Shown: piece by piece, positions 1 through 9,873 of the stretch
Numbering within the stretch: the stretch's first letter is position 1
Layout: each line of letters opens with the position of its first letter
From: an uncultured Geobacteraceae bacterium
Lineage (GTDB): Bacteria > Desulfobacterota > Desulfuromonadia > Geobacterales > Pseudopelobacteraceae
Length of the DNA: 43,984 nucleotides
Reading direction: 5' to 3'
NCBI GenBank assembly: GCA_903925005.1
Contig: CAIYDX010000036.1
Location: 1-43,984, forward strand
Translations under genes and position numbers: made by a program
Notes under the pieces: generated by a model
Database searches by the model: none
Seen by the model: the letters and a program-made list of their open reading frames with translations, nothing else
What the model was told of the DNA's origin: nothing

Positions 1-347
1 CAGATAATTGGTTATCTGATATGCCGGTTGACGAATTGATACTATCAGATGAATTTGGTAAAGATGTGATTCTTATTAAAATGACTGGATCCAGTATGGA
101 GCCAATAATCCGTGAGGGTGCTATTTATGCTGTAGATAACAGTGTAGCCAGTTTTTCAAGTGGGCAGATTTTTGTCGTATGGATACCGCTTGATGGTCCA
201 GTTGTTAGGCGTGTATTCATTGATTTCGAAAAACTGATTTTAAAGGCAGATAATCAAGCTTATCCAGATATGATCATTCCGATCACTGAAATTCCGAAAG
301 ATAACTTTATTCTTGGAAAAGTTTTGTGGGTGCTACAATCTATTTAA
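1..347 (+). CDS. S24-family (LexA/phage repressor-like) peptidase domain, 5'-truncated by window edge
   Basis: The reading frame is open to the left edge (the frame starts at base 3), so this is the C-terminal part of a longer repressor. The first ATG at 21 is probably internal. The region around GSSMEP carries the nucleophilic Ser of the S24/LexA autoprotease fold. It is followed by the usual acidic turn (EGAIYAVD) and a late KADNQAYP segment. In LexA-type proteins the general-base Lys sits in a VKR-like strand; here the matching strand reads PVVRRVF, so the Lys may be replaced by Arg. Such proteins are usually HTH repressors of prophages or mobile islands, which fits the defence genes downstream. 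The HTH part is not visible. The family call is good; whether it self-cleaves is uncertain. Confidence 0.75.
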   Translation, partial: DNWLSDMPVDELILSDEFGKDVILIKMTGSSMEPIIREGAIYAVDNSVASFSSGQIFVVWIPLDGPVVRRVFIDFEKLILKADNQAYPDMIIPITEIPKDNFILGKVLWVLQSI

Positions 348-377
348 ATTTGCAAGTTGTTGCCACAGCTGATTTTA

Positions 378-543
378 ATGACCACCCCACCCTCTACCAA
401 GGAACAACTGAACAAATGATCTAACACATAAGAAACCCCTCTGGGCAACCACCGACAAACAGCGCGCCAATATGGATGCTGCCGAATATGAGCATGTAGT
501 ACTCGGTTTCATCTTTGTTAAATACATCTCCGACACCTTCTAA
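378..543 (+). pseudogene. relic of a second hsdM (type I methyltransferase N-terminus)
   Basis: An ATG at 378 opens a 13-codon start ([13 protein letters not shown]) that hits TGA at 417. In another frame, 439-540 encodes [19 protein letters not shown] followed by a VVLGFIF-KYISDTF stretch, then TAA. This is the classic N-terminal signature of HsdM proteins of the other common subfamily (L-W-A-t-A-D-k-L-R-x-N-M-D-a-A-E-Y-K). The intact HsdM further on starts quite differently, so this is not a duplicate of it. About 30 residues survive, with a frameshift and no methylase motifs. It is a dead remnant of an earlier restriction system at the same spot. Confidence 0.75.
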
Positions 544-622
544 ATCACTGTATAAATATAATAAGCTAAAATAACAACAGTAAACGTTGCTTTATATGCT
601 CGTTTGGTGTACTTAAAAGTTC

Positions 623-1405
623 ATGATAATTTCTCACTACATCAACGACCTGCTGACTCAGGGGAAGTACTGCTTCAGCGGTGTAGAGGCCGCTCAGGCG
701 CTTGGTTCAGGCGTTATTGCCACTCGTGCGGCACTGCGCCGGTTGCGGCATAAGGGCGATATTGCCATGCCGTTTCGTGGCTTCTATGTAATTGTGCCAC
801 CAGAGCTTAGAAACCTGGGGTGTTTGCCTGGCAACCAGTTCATTCCGTCATTAATGGCTCACCTGGAAGAACCATATTACGCGGGACTGCTCACCGCAGC
901 TGAACATCATGGTGCTGCGCACCATCGCCCTCAAGCGTTTCAGGTTGTGGTACAGCGCTCCCGTCCTGGAATCACGTGTGGCGGAGTGCGGGTTGATTTT
1001 ATCTCCAGAAAAAATGTTGCTGCAATTCCCACCCAGGACTTCAAGACACCACGTGGTTACCTAAAGGTTTCCACTCCTGAGGTTACTGCTTTTGATTTAG
1101 CCGGCTACCCGCACCATGCCGGTGGACTAGACAATACCGCAACCGTATTAAGCGAGTTGGCTGAGTTCATTGATGCCGCGAAGCTGGCAAGTATTACGGA
1201 TCTATCCCCGATAGCATGGTCCCAGCGACTCGGGTATATGTTGGACTTAATAGGCGAAACTGAGTTGGCTGAAGGATTAGCCGAATATGTGAGCAGCAAG
1301 GATGCGGTGCCCATCCCCCTCTCCCCGACACAACCTCACAAAGGTGTGCGTCAGGACAAACGCTGGCGACTGTTTCCAAATGAGAAGGTAGAACCAGAAT
1401 TATGA
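623..1405 (+). CDS. abiEi: AbiEi-type antitoxin / transcriptional regulator
   Basis: A 260-aa protein. Its N-terminal winged-helix segment (about residues 1-60) includes AAQALGSGVIATRAALRRL and then the GxxIAMPFRGFYVIVPPE stretch typical of AbiEi antitoxins. The C-terminal domain contains TPEVTAFDLAGYP and a tail rich in basic residues. In AbiE systems this protein represses its own operon and counteracts the partner toxin encoded next. The stop overlaps the downstream start by four bases (ATGA), so the pair is translationally coupled. The ribosome-binding site before the ATG is weak. The AT-rich 544-622 leader is the likely promoter and operator region. Confidence 0.85.
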   Translation: MIISHYINDLLTQGKYCFSGVEAAQALGSGVIATRAALRRLRHKGDIAMPFRGFYVIVPPELRNLGCLPGNQFIPSLMAHLEEPYYAGLLTAAEHHGAAHHRPQAFQVVVQRSRPGITCGGVRVDFISRKNVAAIPTQDFKTPRGYLKVSTPEVTAFDLAGYPHHAGGLDNTATVLSELAEFIDAAKLASITDLSPIAWSQRLGYMLDLIGETELAEGLAEYVSSKDAVPIPLSPTQPHKGVRQDKRWRLFPNEKVEPEL

Positions 1406-2235
1406 TCCCACTCGACTACATCACCGCCTGGCGAACCCATGCGCCCTGGCCGCAATTGTCACAGGTAGAACAGGATCTGATTATCTGCCGGGCTTTAGTG
1501 GATATATACAGCCACCCACTCCTGGCGGAAAGTCTTGCTTTTCGCGGAGGAACAGCACTGTTCAAACTGCATCTCTCGCCAGCACGTTATTCTGAAGATA
1601 TTGACCTGGTGCAGATGAAACCGGGGCCAATCGGTCCGGTCATGGACGCAGTACAGGAAAAGCTGAATCCCTGGCTTGGTGTTCCCAAGCGGAAGCAGTC
1701 TGAGGGAAGGGTAACGCTAATGTGGCGGGTGGAATCAGAAGAAGGATTACCGCTTCGGTTGAAAGTAGAGATCAACTCCCGCGAGCACTTTACTGTACTG
1801 GGGTATCAGCCGTTCAAATTCGAGATGGTCTCCCGCTGGAACACCGGTACTGCGACCATCTCAACGTATGGCATTGATGAATTACTCGGCACCAAACTGC
1901 GTGCCCTTTATCAACGTAAAAAAGGTCGCGATTTGTTCGATCTATGGTATGCCGCAGAAACTCTGGATGTCAGCCCAGAGGCCATAGTGTCCTGTTTCTT
2001 GCGCTATCTGGAACATGAAGAACATCAGGTATCCCGCGCTGAGTTTGAGCTTAATCTGTTTGGGAAACTAAATGACCGACGGTTTCTTGATGATATTGCC
2101 CCACTGCTTACTACCGGGTCGTCGTGGGACTACAGGGCGGCGGCACGCTATGTGTTGAAGGTACTGGCTCCATTAATGCCGGGTGATTCTTGGGTGAAGA
2201 CGGAAGAACAGATGCAAACCTTGAAGGATAAGTAG
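1402..2235 (+). CDS. abiEii: AbiEii-type nucleotidyltransferase toxin
   Basis: A 277-aa member of the AbiEii/AbiGii nucleotidyltransferase-fold toxins. Near residue 49, FRGGTALFKLHL followed by YSEDIDLV gives the GG-x(n)-D-x-D catalytic signature of the DNA polymerase-beta-like superfamily. Further family blocks are ELLGTKLRALYQRKKGRDLFDLW near residue 160-185. AbiEii toxins transfer nucleotides to RNA targets and cause abortive infection of phage-infected cells. The four-base overlap with the antitoxin gene and the position directly before a type I restriction operon are typical of defence islands. No truncation or frameshift is seen, so the pair looks functional. Confidence 0.87.
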   Translation: MIPLDYITAWRTHAPWPQLSQVEQDLIICRALVDIYSHPLLAESLAFRGGTALFKLHLSPARYSEDIDLVQMKPGPIGPVMDAVQEKLNPWLGVPKRKQSEGRVTLMWRVESEEGLPLRLKVEINSREHFTVLGYQPFKFEMVSRWNTGTATISTYGIDELLGTKLRALYQRKKGRDLFDLWYAAETLDVSPEAIVSCFLRYLEHEEHQVSRAEFELNLFGKLNDRRFLDDIAPLLTTGSSWDYRAAARYVLKVLAPLMPGDSWVKTEEQMQTLKDK

Positions 2236-2396
2236 CTGGTGCCGGATTTGTAGATTAATTCGTAGACAATAAATACGGGAAGTGCCCTTATTTACCTTTG
2301 AAAGTCTACCTGGTTTGAAAACCATCCTTGTGGCTATTTATCGCAAATCCTGCTACGAAGAATCATATTATCAAAACAGGTAACTTGTGAAAAATA

Positions 2397-4772
2397 ATGA
2401 CTAAAAAACAACTAACCGAACGTGATATCTGCACGAAATACATCACTCCTGCTCTGGAGCGGGCGGGGTGGGATATTGAAACCCAGATCCGTGAAGAGTT
2501 TCCTCTCACTAAGGGGCGGATAATCGTTCGGGGTAAGCTGCACACCCGCGCCAAGCACAAGCGGGCCGACTATATTCTTTTCTACAAACCCAATATTCCC
2601 ATTGCTGTTATCGAAGCAAAGGACAACAACCACTCTGTCGGTGATGGCATGCAACAAGGGCTTGGATATGCCGATTTGATTCAGGTGCCATTTATCTTCA
2701 GCTCCAACGGTGATGGATTTCTGTTTCACAATAAGATTGCAGTTGACGCTATCATCGAACGTGAGCTGGCTCCGGAAGATTTTCCGTCACCTGAAACGCT
2801 ATGGCAAATATGGTCCACACACAGAGGATTGACCGAGAAGCAGGAAAACCTTGTCACACAGGATTATTACAGCGACGGCAGCAACAAGACCCCTCGCTAC
2901 TATCAGCTATTGGCCATCAACAAAACCATTGAAGCTATTGCGCAGGGTCAAAATCGTATCCTTTTGGTGATGGCCACCGGGACGGGTAAAACTTTAACGG
3001 CATTCCAAATAATCTGGCGACTTTGGAAGTCTAAAACAAAAAAACGGATTCTTTACCTGGCTGACCGAAACATTCTGGTTGACCAGACTATGACCAACGA
3101 CTTCAAACCCTTCGGTTCAGCGATGACTAAAATCAAGAATCGCCTGGCAAACAAGTCTTATGAGATATACCTCTCGCTCTATCAGGCGGTTACAGGAACT
3201 GAAGAGGAGCAGAACATCTATAAGCAGTTCAGTCCCAATTTTTTTGATTTAATTGTGGTGGATGAGTGCCACCGGGGAAGTGCAGCTGAGGATTCGGCGT
3301 GGCGTCAGATTCTCGAATACTTTTCATCAGCCACCCAAATTGGCCTGACGGCGACTCCAAAGGAAACCAAGGAAGTATCTAATATCGACTACTTCGGGGA
3401 GCCGATTTACACCTATTCGCTTCGGCAGGGTATCGAAGACGGATTTCTGGCACCATACAAAGTGGTACGCATCGACATTGACAAAGACCTGACCGGCTGG
3501 CGACCCGACAAGGGCATGCTGGATAAGTTCGGCAACGAAATTGAGGACCGCATCTACAACCAGAAGGATTTCGACAAGACGCTGATTCTGGAAAAACGGA
3601 CCCAGCTGGTGGCAAAAAAGATCACCGAATTTCTCAAACAGACCAATCGATTCGACAAAACCATCGTCTTTTGCGACAACATCGACCACGCCGAGCGGAT
3701 GCGCCAGGCATTGGTCAACGAAAATGGCGATCTGGTCGCTCAAAGCTCCAAGTACATTATGCGGATTACCGGCGACAATGAAGAAGGCAAGGCAGAACTC
3801 GACAACTTCATATTCCCAGAGTCCAGGTATCCGGTAATCGCGGTCACCTCCAAGTTGATGACCACAGGTGTCGATGCCCAAACCTGCAAACTGATAGTGC
3901 TCGATCAGCGCATCCAGTCGATGACCGAGTTCAAACAGATCATAGGTCGCGGCACTCGTATCAACGAGGATTACAACAAATACTATTTCACCATCATCGA
4001 TTTCAAGAAGGCCACCGAGCTCTTTGCAGATCCCGATTTCGACGGCGACCCCGTACAAATCTACACCCCGAAGAATCCCGATGATTCACCGGTCCCGCCG
4101 GAAACTGAAGACGATGGAGGGGTAGCTGATGGTCCTGATTATCCATTTCAGGACGAAGAGGGTGGTCGGGGCGGCGTAATCGAAGGCGCGGATTCTGACT
4201 ATGAGCCAGGCGTCAGGCGCTATGTAGTTAGCAATGTGGAAGTAAAGGTCGTTGCCGAGCGAGTGCAGTATTTCGATGCCAACGGCAAGCTGATTACCAC
4301 TTCGCTCAAGGACTATACTCGCACGACCCTGGCGAAGGAGTTCGCTTCGCTGGATGATTTTCTCAGACGCTGGAGCAGTTCCGAAAAGAAACAGGCGATC
4401 ATTGATGAGCTTGCAAATGAAGGTGTTTTTTTTGATGCGCTGGCGGAGGAAATCGGCAGGGATTGTGATCCCTTTGACCTGGTCTGTCACGTGGCTTGGG
4501 ACATGCCGCCGCTGACCCGCAAAGAACGTGCAGAACAGGTGCGTAAGCACAACTATTTCACACAATACGGTGATCAGGCAAAGCGGGTTCTTGAGGCGTT
4601 GCTCGATAAGTACGCCGATGAAGGGGTGGTTCATATCGAAGCCCCGCAGATTCTGTCGGTCGCACCCTTTACCAATTTTGGTACACCCATCGAGATCATA
4701 CGCGCTTTTGGTGGACTGGACGGTTATCAGGAAGCAGTTCGCGGGCTGGAACAGGCGCTCTACAGCGCGTAA
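2397..4772 (+). CDS. hsdR: type I restriction endonuclease R subunit HsdR (EcoEI-like)
   Basis: A 791-aa ATP-dependent DNA translocase and nuclease subunit. The N-terminal nuclease core shows RADYILFY followed by AVIEAKD (PD-(D/E)xK residues, about 57-77), then a QQGLGYA block. Superfamily 2 helicase motifs follow: Walker A MATGTGKT (about 192-199), DECHRGS (about 289), TGLTATP-type motif III, and QIIGRGTRI motif VI. The length and C-terminal part match EcoEI-type R subunits rather than the longer EcoKI or EcoR124 forms. The start lacks a strong ribosome-binding site. The 161-bp gap before it shows no gene and may hold the operon promoter. hsdM follows 25 bp on. Confidence 0.95.
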   Translation: MTKKQLTERDICTKYITPALERAGWDIETQIREEFPLTKGRIIVRGKLHTRAKHKRADYILFYKPNIPIAVIEAKDNNHSVGDGMQQGLGYADLIQVPFIFSSNGDGFLFHNKIAVDAIIERELAPEDFPSPETLWQIWSTHRGLTEKQENLVTQDYYSDGSNKTPRYYQLLAINKTIEAIAQGQNRILLVMATGTGKTLTAFQIIWRLWKSKTKKRILYLADRNILVDQTMTNDFKPFGSAMTKIKNRLANKSYEIYLSLYQAVTGTEEEQNIYKQFSPNFFDLIVVDECHRGSAAEDSAWRQILEYFSSATQIGLTATPKETKEVSNIDYFGEPIYTYSLRQGIEDGFLAPYKVVRIDIDKDLTGWRPDKGMLDKFGNEIEDRIYNQKDFDKTLILEKRTQLVAKKITEFLKQTNRFDKTIVFCDNIDHAERMRQALVNENGDLVAQSSKYIMRITGDNEEGKAELDNFIFPESRYPVIAVTSKLMTTGVDAQTCKLIVLDQRIQSMTEFKQIIGRGTRINEDYNKYYFTIIDFKKATELFADPDFDGDPVQIYTPKNPDDSPVPPETEDDGGVADGPDYPFQDEEGGRGGVIEGADSDYEPGVRRYVVSNVEVKVVAERVQYFDANGKLITTSLKDYTRTTLAKEFASLDDFLRRWSSSEKKQAIIDELANEGVFFDALAEEIGRDCDPFDLVCHVAWDMPPLTRKERAEQVRKHNYFTQYGDQAKRVLEALLDKYADEGVVHIEAPQILSVAPFTNFGTPIEIIRAFGGLDGYQEAVRGLEQALYSA

Positions 4773-4797
4773 TACGTAAATAATTGGAGACAGATTC

Positions 4798-6246
4798 ATG
4801 TCGATTGGTACGCTAATAAAAACGATTCAGGATATTATGCGCAAGGATGTGGGGGTCGATGGCGATGCCCAGAGGATCAGCCAGATTGTCTGGCTTCTTT
4901 TCCTCAAGATCTTTGACGACAAGGAGCAGGAGTGGCAACTCACCATTCCGAATTACAAATCCCCCCTCCAGAGCCGTTTTCGCTGGTCAAGCTGGGCCAA
5001 AAATCCGGAAGGGATCACCGGTGACGAACTGATTGATTTTGTCAATAATGACTTTTTCCCGGCACTCAAAAAGCTGGCCACCGCCGCTGGCGTGACGCCT
5101 CGTGGCAAGGTAGTCGGCTCTGTGTTTGAAGATGCCTACAACTACATGAAGTCCGGCACCCTGCTGAGGCAGGTAATCAACACCATAGAAGCGGATGTGG
5201 ATTTCAACTCATCCACAGACCGCCACTTGTTCAACGATATCTACGAGAAAATCCTGGCCGATCTTCAGTCAGCTGGTAATGCAGGCGAATACTATACACC
5301 ACGAGCGGTCACCCAGTTCATGGTCGATATCCTTAACCCGCAACTGGGCGAGACAGTTCTTGACCCCGCCTGCGGTACCGGCGGGTTTCTGACCTGCACC
5401 ATTGAACATCTCAAGAAGCAGGTCAAGACCGGGGACGATCTCAAAACAGTGCAAGAGTGCATCCACGGGGTCGAAAAGAAACCGATGCCGCACATGCTGG
5501 CCATGACCAACATGATGCTGCACGGCATCGATGTGCCCACCAATATCCGGCACGACAATACCCTTAGTCGTCCGCTTAAGGATTACGGTCCGAAAGACCG
5601 TGTCGATATTATTATCACCAATCCACCTTTCGGCGGTATGGAAGAAGACGGAATCGAACACAACTTCCCCAAGAAGTACCAGACCCGAGAGACCGCCGAC
5701 CTTTTCATGGCTCTGATTATGCACCTGCTCAAGCACGATACCGGTCGTGCCGCCGTGGTGCTGCCGGACGGCTTCCTGTTTGGCGAGGGCACCAAAACAA
5801 ACCTCAAGCGCGAGCTGCTGGAAGAGTTCAACCTGCACACCATTGTCCGTCTGCCCAAGGGGGTCTTCAGCCCCTACACCGGCATCAATACCAACATCCT
5901 CTTCATTGAAAAAGGCGGCCCCACAAAGGACGTCTGGTTTTTCGAGCACCCCTACCCGGATGGGTACAAGTCCTATTCGCGCCGAAGCCCCCTAACCATT
6001 CAGGAATTCGACCGGGAAAAATCGTGGTGGAGCAAGCGCAAAACGACCGAACACGCCTGGAAGGTCTCGGTCAAAGAGATCGCTGCGCGCAACTATAACA
6101 TCGACTGCAAAAATCCCCATGAAATTGAAGTAAACCACCGTGATCCGGATGAATTGATGCAGGAATATCTGGAAATTGCCCGGCAGCTGGAATCGGCCCA
6201 ATCTGCATTGAAGCACGAACTTATGCAGGCACTTGGAGGCAATTGA
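4798..6246 (+). CDS. hsdM: type I DNA adenine-N6 methyltransferase HsdM
   Basis: A 482-aa modification subunit. Motif I (S-adenosylmethionine binding) is DPACGTGGF near residue 188 and motif IV (catalytic) is NPPF near 275. The N-terminal helical region reads QRISQIVWLLFLKIFDDKEQEW, as in EcoEI-group HsdM. The protein should work as an M2S trimer that methylates the recognition site, and as the R2M2S complex for restriction. GGAG lies eight bases before the ATG. The stop codon shares a base with the hsdS start, implying coupled synthesis of M and S. Confidence 0.95.
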   Translation: MSIGTLIKTIQDIMRKDVGVDGDAQRISQIVWLLFLKIFDDKEQEWQLTIPNYKSPLQSRFRWSSWAKNPEGITGDELIDFVNNDFFPALKKLATAAGVTPRGKVVGSVFEDAYNYMKSGTLLRQVINTIEADVDFNSSTDRHLFNDIYEKILADLQSAGNAGEYYTPRAVTQFMVDILNPQLGETVLDPACGTGGFLTCTIEHLKKQVKTGDDLKTVQECIHGVEKKPMPHMLAMTNMMLHGIDVPTNIRHDNTLSRPLKDYGPKDRVDIIITNPPFGGMEEDGIEHNFPKKYQTRETADLFMALIMHLLKHDTGRAAVVLPDGFLFGEGTKTNLKRELLEEFNLHTIVRLPKGVFSPYTGINTNILFIEKGGPTKDVWFFEHPYPDGYKSYSRRSPLTIQEFDREKSWWSKRKTTEHAWKVSVKEIAARNYNIDCKNPHEIEVNHRDPDELMQEYLEIARQLESAQSALKHELMQALGGN

Positions 6247-7964
6247 TGGAACTGCTGGAAAAGCATTTCGACACCGCCTTTGCCGCGCCCGACGGTATCA
6301 AGAAGCTGCGCGAGCTGATCCTGACGCTGGCCATGCAGGGGAAGCTGGTTCCGCAAGATCCACAGGATCAGTCTGCAAGGGAGCTTTTGAATGAGATTGA
6401 GGCGGAGAAGAAGCGGCTGGTGAAGGAAGGGAAGATAAAGACGGGCTCACGCGAAGACGCGAATAACGCGAAGGAAATCAAACTTGAAGAAGTGCCTTAT
6501 GAGTTGCCGGAGGGATGGGAGTGGGTAAAGTTTGGAAAAATTGCGTTTCAAATAACAGATGGTGCCCATCATACACCAACATATGTGGACAGAGGTATTC
6601 CATTTCTTTCTGTTAAAGATATGAGCTCAGGACAATTGAGCTTTTCAGGTACAAGATTTATTTCAAAGGATCAGCACGATAATTTGAGTAAGCGTTGCCA
6701 CCCTGAAAAGGGTGATTTGCTCCTCACAAAAATTGGAACTACAGGCGTACCTGTCCTAGTGGAAACTGACGAAGAGTTCAGTATTTTTGTCAGTGTTGCA
6801 TTGATAAAGTTCAGCCAAAAAAATATTTCAGGTCGTTATCTGTCTCTGCTAGTCAAATCTCCATTGGTTAAGAAGCAATCTGAAGATGGCACAGAGGGTG
6901 TTGGAAATAAAAATCTTGTACTCCGAAAAATCAATAATTTTATTTTCCCACTCCCTCCACTCGCCGAACAACGCCGCATTGTTGCTAAAATCGACCAGCT
7001 CATGGCCCGTTGCGATGAGTTGGAAAAGCTGCGTGCCGAATGGGAGCAGAAGCGCCTCACCGTCCACACCGCCGCCCTCAATCGCTTGATCATAGCCACA
7101 GAGAACAGCGACTTCGGCACCGCTTGGCACTTCATCACCCAACACTTCGGCGAACTCTACTCAGTCAAAGAAAACGTGACGGAGTTACGCAAGGCCATTC
7201 TCCATCTTGCTGTTATGGGTAAACTCGTGCAGCAAGACTCGAAGGATCAACCTGCAAGTGAACTGCTGAAAGAGATTGAGGCAGAGAAGAAACGGTTGGT
7301 GAAAGAAGGAAAAATCAAGGCAAGTGAACCATTTCCTGAAATCAAAAAAGAGGATCAAGCGCATCCACTGCCGAGTGGTTGGGAGTGGGTAAGATTAGGC
7401 GAAATCGTTACAAAAATTGGTTCAGGCAGTACCCCTCGTGGCGGGAAAAGCGCCTATGTAACTGCTGGCATACCATTCTTACGCTCTCAAAATATTTGGA
7501 ATGATGGCCTTCGATTAAATGATGTAGCTTTCATATCACCTAAAACCCACGAACTAATGTCCGGTACAAAAGTTGCTCCTTTGGATATTCTCCTAAACAT
7601 CACGGGCGCATCCCTTGGACGATGTGCTCTTATGCCTGACGATATTAAAGATGCCAATGTCAGCCAGCATGTAACAATAATTCGAACAGCCATTCAGAAT
7701 CTTCGAAGATACATCCACCTCCTGTTGTTATCTCCTTATTGCCAAACGATGATTTGGGCAAGACAAGTTGGCATGGCTAGGGAAGGGTTGAGTAAAAAAG
7801 TTTTTGAGCAATTTGAAATCCCTCTCCCACCCCTTGCCGAACAACATCGCATTGTCGCCAAAACAGACCAGCTCATGGCCCTGTGTGACGAATTGGAGCA
7901 GAGAACTGACAAAGCCACCGGCAAGCGGACCGCATTACTTAACGCCGTGATGGCAAAGGTGTAA
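6246..7964 (+). CDS. hsdS: type I specificity subunit HsdS with two target-recognition domains
   Basis: The ATG at 6246 (TGATG overlap with hsdM, GGAGG six bases upstream) is preferred over the TTG at 6243. The protein has the usual two-fold layout. A conserved helical repeat (KLRELILTLAMQGKLVPQD) is followed by target-recognition domain 1 (about 80-240). Then come a conserved PPLAEQRRIVAKIDQLMARC helix, the second copy of the helical repeat, recognition domain 2 (about 370-540), and the second PPLAEQ helix. Each recognition domain reads one half of a bipartite site. The recognition domains are visibly more AT-rich than the conserved segments, which fits domain swapping. The target sequence cannot be deduced from here. 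Confidence 0.95.
   Translation: MELLEKHFDTAFAAPDGIKKLRELILTLAMQGKLVPQDPQDQSARELLNEIEAEKKRLVKEGKIKTGSREDANNAKEIKLEEVPYELPEGWEWVKFGKIAFQITDGAHHTPTYVDRGIPFLSVKDMSSGQLSFSGTRFISKDQHDNLSKRCHPEKGDLLLTKIGTTGVPVLVETDEEFSIFVSVALIKFSQKNISGRYLSLLVKSPLVKKQSEDGTEGVGNKNLVLRKINNFIFPLPPLAEQRRIVAKIDQLMARCDELEKLRAEWEQKRLTVHTAALNRLIIATENSDFGTAWHFITQHFGELYSVKENVTELRKAILHLAVMGKLVQQDSKDQPASELLKEIEAEKKRLVKEGKIKASEPFPEIKKEDQAHPLPSGWEWVRLGEIVTKIGSGSTPRGGKSAYVTAGIPFLRSQNIWNDGLRLNDVAFISPKTHELMSGTKVAPLDILLNITGASLGRCALMPDDIKDANVSQHVTIIRTAIQNLRRYIHLLLLSPYCQTMIWARQVGMAREGLSKKVFEQFEIPLPPLAEQHRIVAKTDQLMALCDELEQRTDKATGKRTALLNAVMAKV
6393..6440 (+). repeat. hsdS conserved-region repeat, copy 1 (pairs with 7272-7319)
   Basis: This 48-nt stretch and 7272-7319 encode the same EIEAEKKRLVKEGKIK segment and differ at about seven positions, mostly third codon bases. 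A second pair lies at 6962-7008 and 7836-7881 (the PPLAEQ-RIVAK helix). These in-frame direct repeats flank recognition domain 1 and are natural sites for domain exchange by recombination. They reflect the normal HsdS duplication rather than a separate element. Confidence 0.8.
7272..7319 (+). repeat. hsdS conserved-region repeat, copy 2
   Basis: This is the second copy of the segment at 6393-6440, about 880 bp downstream. It lies in the second half of the specificity gene, just before recognition domain 2. Confidence 0.8.
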
Positions 7965-7974
7965 GGGAGAAACC

Positions 7975-9846
7975 ATGCGCCTGAAATCGGTTTACATTGG
8001 CGAGTACAAAAACCTCAAGAAATTTGATCTGTCCTTCGACGGCAACAGCTTTATCGATGTCTTTGTTGGCAAGAACGGCACGGGCAAATCCAACCTATTT
8101 GAGGCGCTGATCGAAATTTTCCGCCACCTCTATGAGTATGACAAAGATAAAGTGTGGCTCGACTTCGAATACTGCATTTGTTTCGAGATAGATGGCAAGG
8201 AGACTGAGATAGCTTGGACAGCTGGTGAATTCATGATAAATGGGAAAAATCGCAAAACTATCGGCGAGACACCATTGCCCGACAATGTACTGATCTACTA
8301 CTCCGGCCACAATGACACTGTTGCAATGCTGGTGAAACATTACGAAGAGGCTTTTCGCAAACGCATCAAGGGCGCTAATTTTGATGAAAGCCGCCGTTTT
8401 ATCGGCATTGGCCCTGAATATAAACAACTACTGCTATCTATTTTGCTGATCCAGAATGACGATAACAAGGCTCGGCAGTTTGTTTGCCACAAACTCGGGA
8501 TATCCTCGATTGCACCAGAAATACAGTTGGTACTGAAGCGTCCATTATTTGCAGACGGCAGGCTAAAATTCCTAAAAGCCGAAGGGATAGAGGATTTTGA
8601 TCCTCGCACTCATTTCTGGGGTGCTGATGGCATAACACGGGACTTTCTCGTTAAATTGATAGGCTGTGTTAAGGGCGAGTTCAATCACCGCAATGTGTAT
8701 AACCAAGTTGATGATCTCTACAAAATCCCCATTAATATCTCACTGTTTCAGAATCTATTCGCATATGAGCAAATTACCGACCATTTCCGTCAGTTTGACA
8801 ACCTGAAAACGCTGGGCATGCTTGCGGAAATTTCTATTCCGTTACAACTGACTAGCGGCATCGATGCCACTATTGCCCATTTCAGTGATGGTCAATTCCA
8901 GTCGGTCTATATTTATTCCATCATCGAACTTTTTAAAGACCGCAACTGTATTACCCTCCTTGACGAGCCGGATGCTTTTCTCCACCCGGAATGGCAGTTT
9001 AGTTTCCTGAAGCAGGTATTTGAAATAACCGACACCACAGCCAAGAATAATCATGTGCTGATGAGCAGCCATAGCGCTGTCACTCTGATTCCCCATGATA
9101 AGAAGAAAATAAAGTTTTTCGATATCAAAGACAACCGTACATCTTGCTATGATTTGCCAAAATCTATCGCGATAAACAAGCTAAGTTCGGCTCTTATCAG
9201 ATACTCTGAACAGGATCAGCTACTAAGTATCATTAATACGATTCAAATTGAGAAGAAACCGGTGTTATTTACCGAAGGGAGCACCGACCCCATCATCCTC
9301 AAGGAAGCTTGGTACAAGCTGTTTGACGAAGACATGCCATTTATTCCCTTTTACGCCTTCAGTTGTTCTTACATAGCACAACTTTTGACCGACAATCGAA
9401 TCCATTCGGATATGTGTGGTCTGCCGGTTTTCGCGCTCTTTGACTTCGACAAGGCATTCTTCCAGTGGGACAGTCTTAAAGGAGATATCATTGAAACTGA
9501 TCCGTTCAAGGGCATGATCAAAAAATGGGCCTCCGGGGAGTCATATGCAATTATGATCCCAGTTCCAACGCATCCGAGAGTTCAGAATCAAGTCATAAAA
9601 AATGCTGCCACATTAGAAACCTACGGTGGGGATTCCTGCTGTGAAATCGAGCATCTGTTTTATGGTCAGAAGTCAACCGGTACATATTACCAAGAAGAGC
9701 CATGTGTGGGCGGCAAACGAATCGTATTCAAAACCGATTCAGATAAAACACCCTTTGCAAAAGAAGTGGTTCACATGCTGAATACCGACTGCTTTGAGGT
9801 GTTCCGTCCGATGTTTGAATTCATTAAGTCGAAATGCCCTGCATAA
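7975..9846 (+). CDS. OLD-like AAA/ABC ATPase with C-terminal TOPRIM domain
   Basis: A 623-aa protein that starts 10 bp after hsdS with a good GGGAG site. The N-terminal SMC/ABC-type ATPase has Walker A GKNGTGKSN (about 33-41). A helical insert separates it from Walker B ITLLDEPDAFLHPEW (about 325-340) and the switch His in MSSHSAV. A C-terminal TOPRIM-like domain follows, with FTEGSTD (about 430) and an acidic FALFDFDKAF strand (about 488). This layout is shared by OLD nucleases and GajA. No UvrD-like partner (GajB) follows, so it is not a standard Gabija pair. Its close spacing to hsdS suggests it travels with the restriction system as an accessory defence nuclease. The exact class is uncertain. 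Confidence 0.8.
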   Translation: MRLKSVYIGEYKNLKKFDLSFDGNSFIDVFVGKNGTGKSNLFEALIEIFRHLYEYDKDKVWLDFEYCICFEIDGKETEIAWTAGEFMINGKNRKTIGETPLPDNVLIYYSGHNDTVAMLVKHYEEAFRKRIKGANFDESRRFIGIGPEYKQLLLSILLIQNDDNKARQFVCHKLGISSIAPEIQLVLKRPLFADGRLKFLKAEGIEDFDPRTHFWGADGITRDFLVKLIGCVKGEFNHRNVYNQVDDLYKIPINISLFQNLFAYEQITDHFRQFDNLKTLGMLAEISIPLQLTSGIDATIAHFSDGQFQSVYIYSIIELFKDRNCITLLDEPDAFLHPEWQFSFLKQVFEITDTTAKNNHVLMSSHSAVTLIPHDKKKIKFFDIKDNRTSCYDLPKSIAINKLSSALIRYSEQDQLLSIINTIQIEKKPVLFTEGSTDPIILKEAWYKLFDEDMPFIPFYAFSCSYIAQLLTDNRIHSDMCGLPVFALFDFDKAFFQWDSLKGDIIETDPFKGMIKKWASGESYAIMIPVPTHPRVQNQVIKNAATLETYGGDSCCEIEHLFYGQKSTGTYYQEEPCVGGKRIVFKTDSDKTPFAKEVVHMLNTDCFEVFRPMFEFIKSKCPA

Positions 9847-9873
9847 CTGCAATTATTAGACAAAGGTGAGCTG

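Noticed and set aside
1-18. Perfect inverted repeat CAGATAA-TTGG-TTATCTG at the left edge
   Set aside because: It lies inside the open reading frame of the S24 protein and no second copy was found; probably chance, though an operator cannot be excluded.
3327-4799. Two long - strand open frames (243 and 237 codons) opposite hsdR
   Set aside because: Both mirror the codons of hsdR in the antisense frame, have no ribosome site and resemble no family.
7975-9846. Gabija system
   Set aside because: The ATPase-TOPRIM protein resembles GajA in layout but no UvrD-like GajB gene is present in the window.
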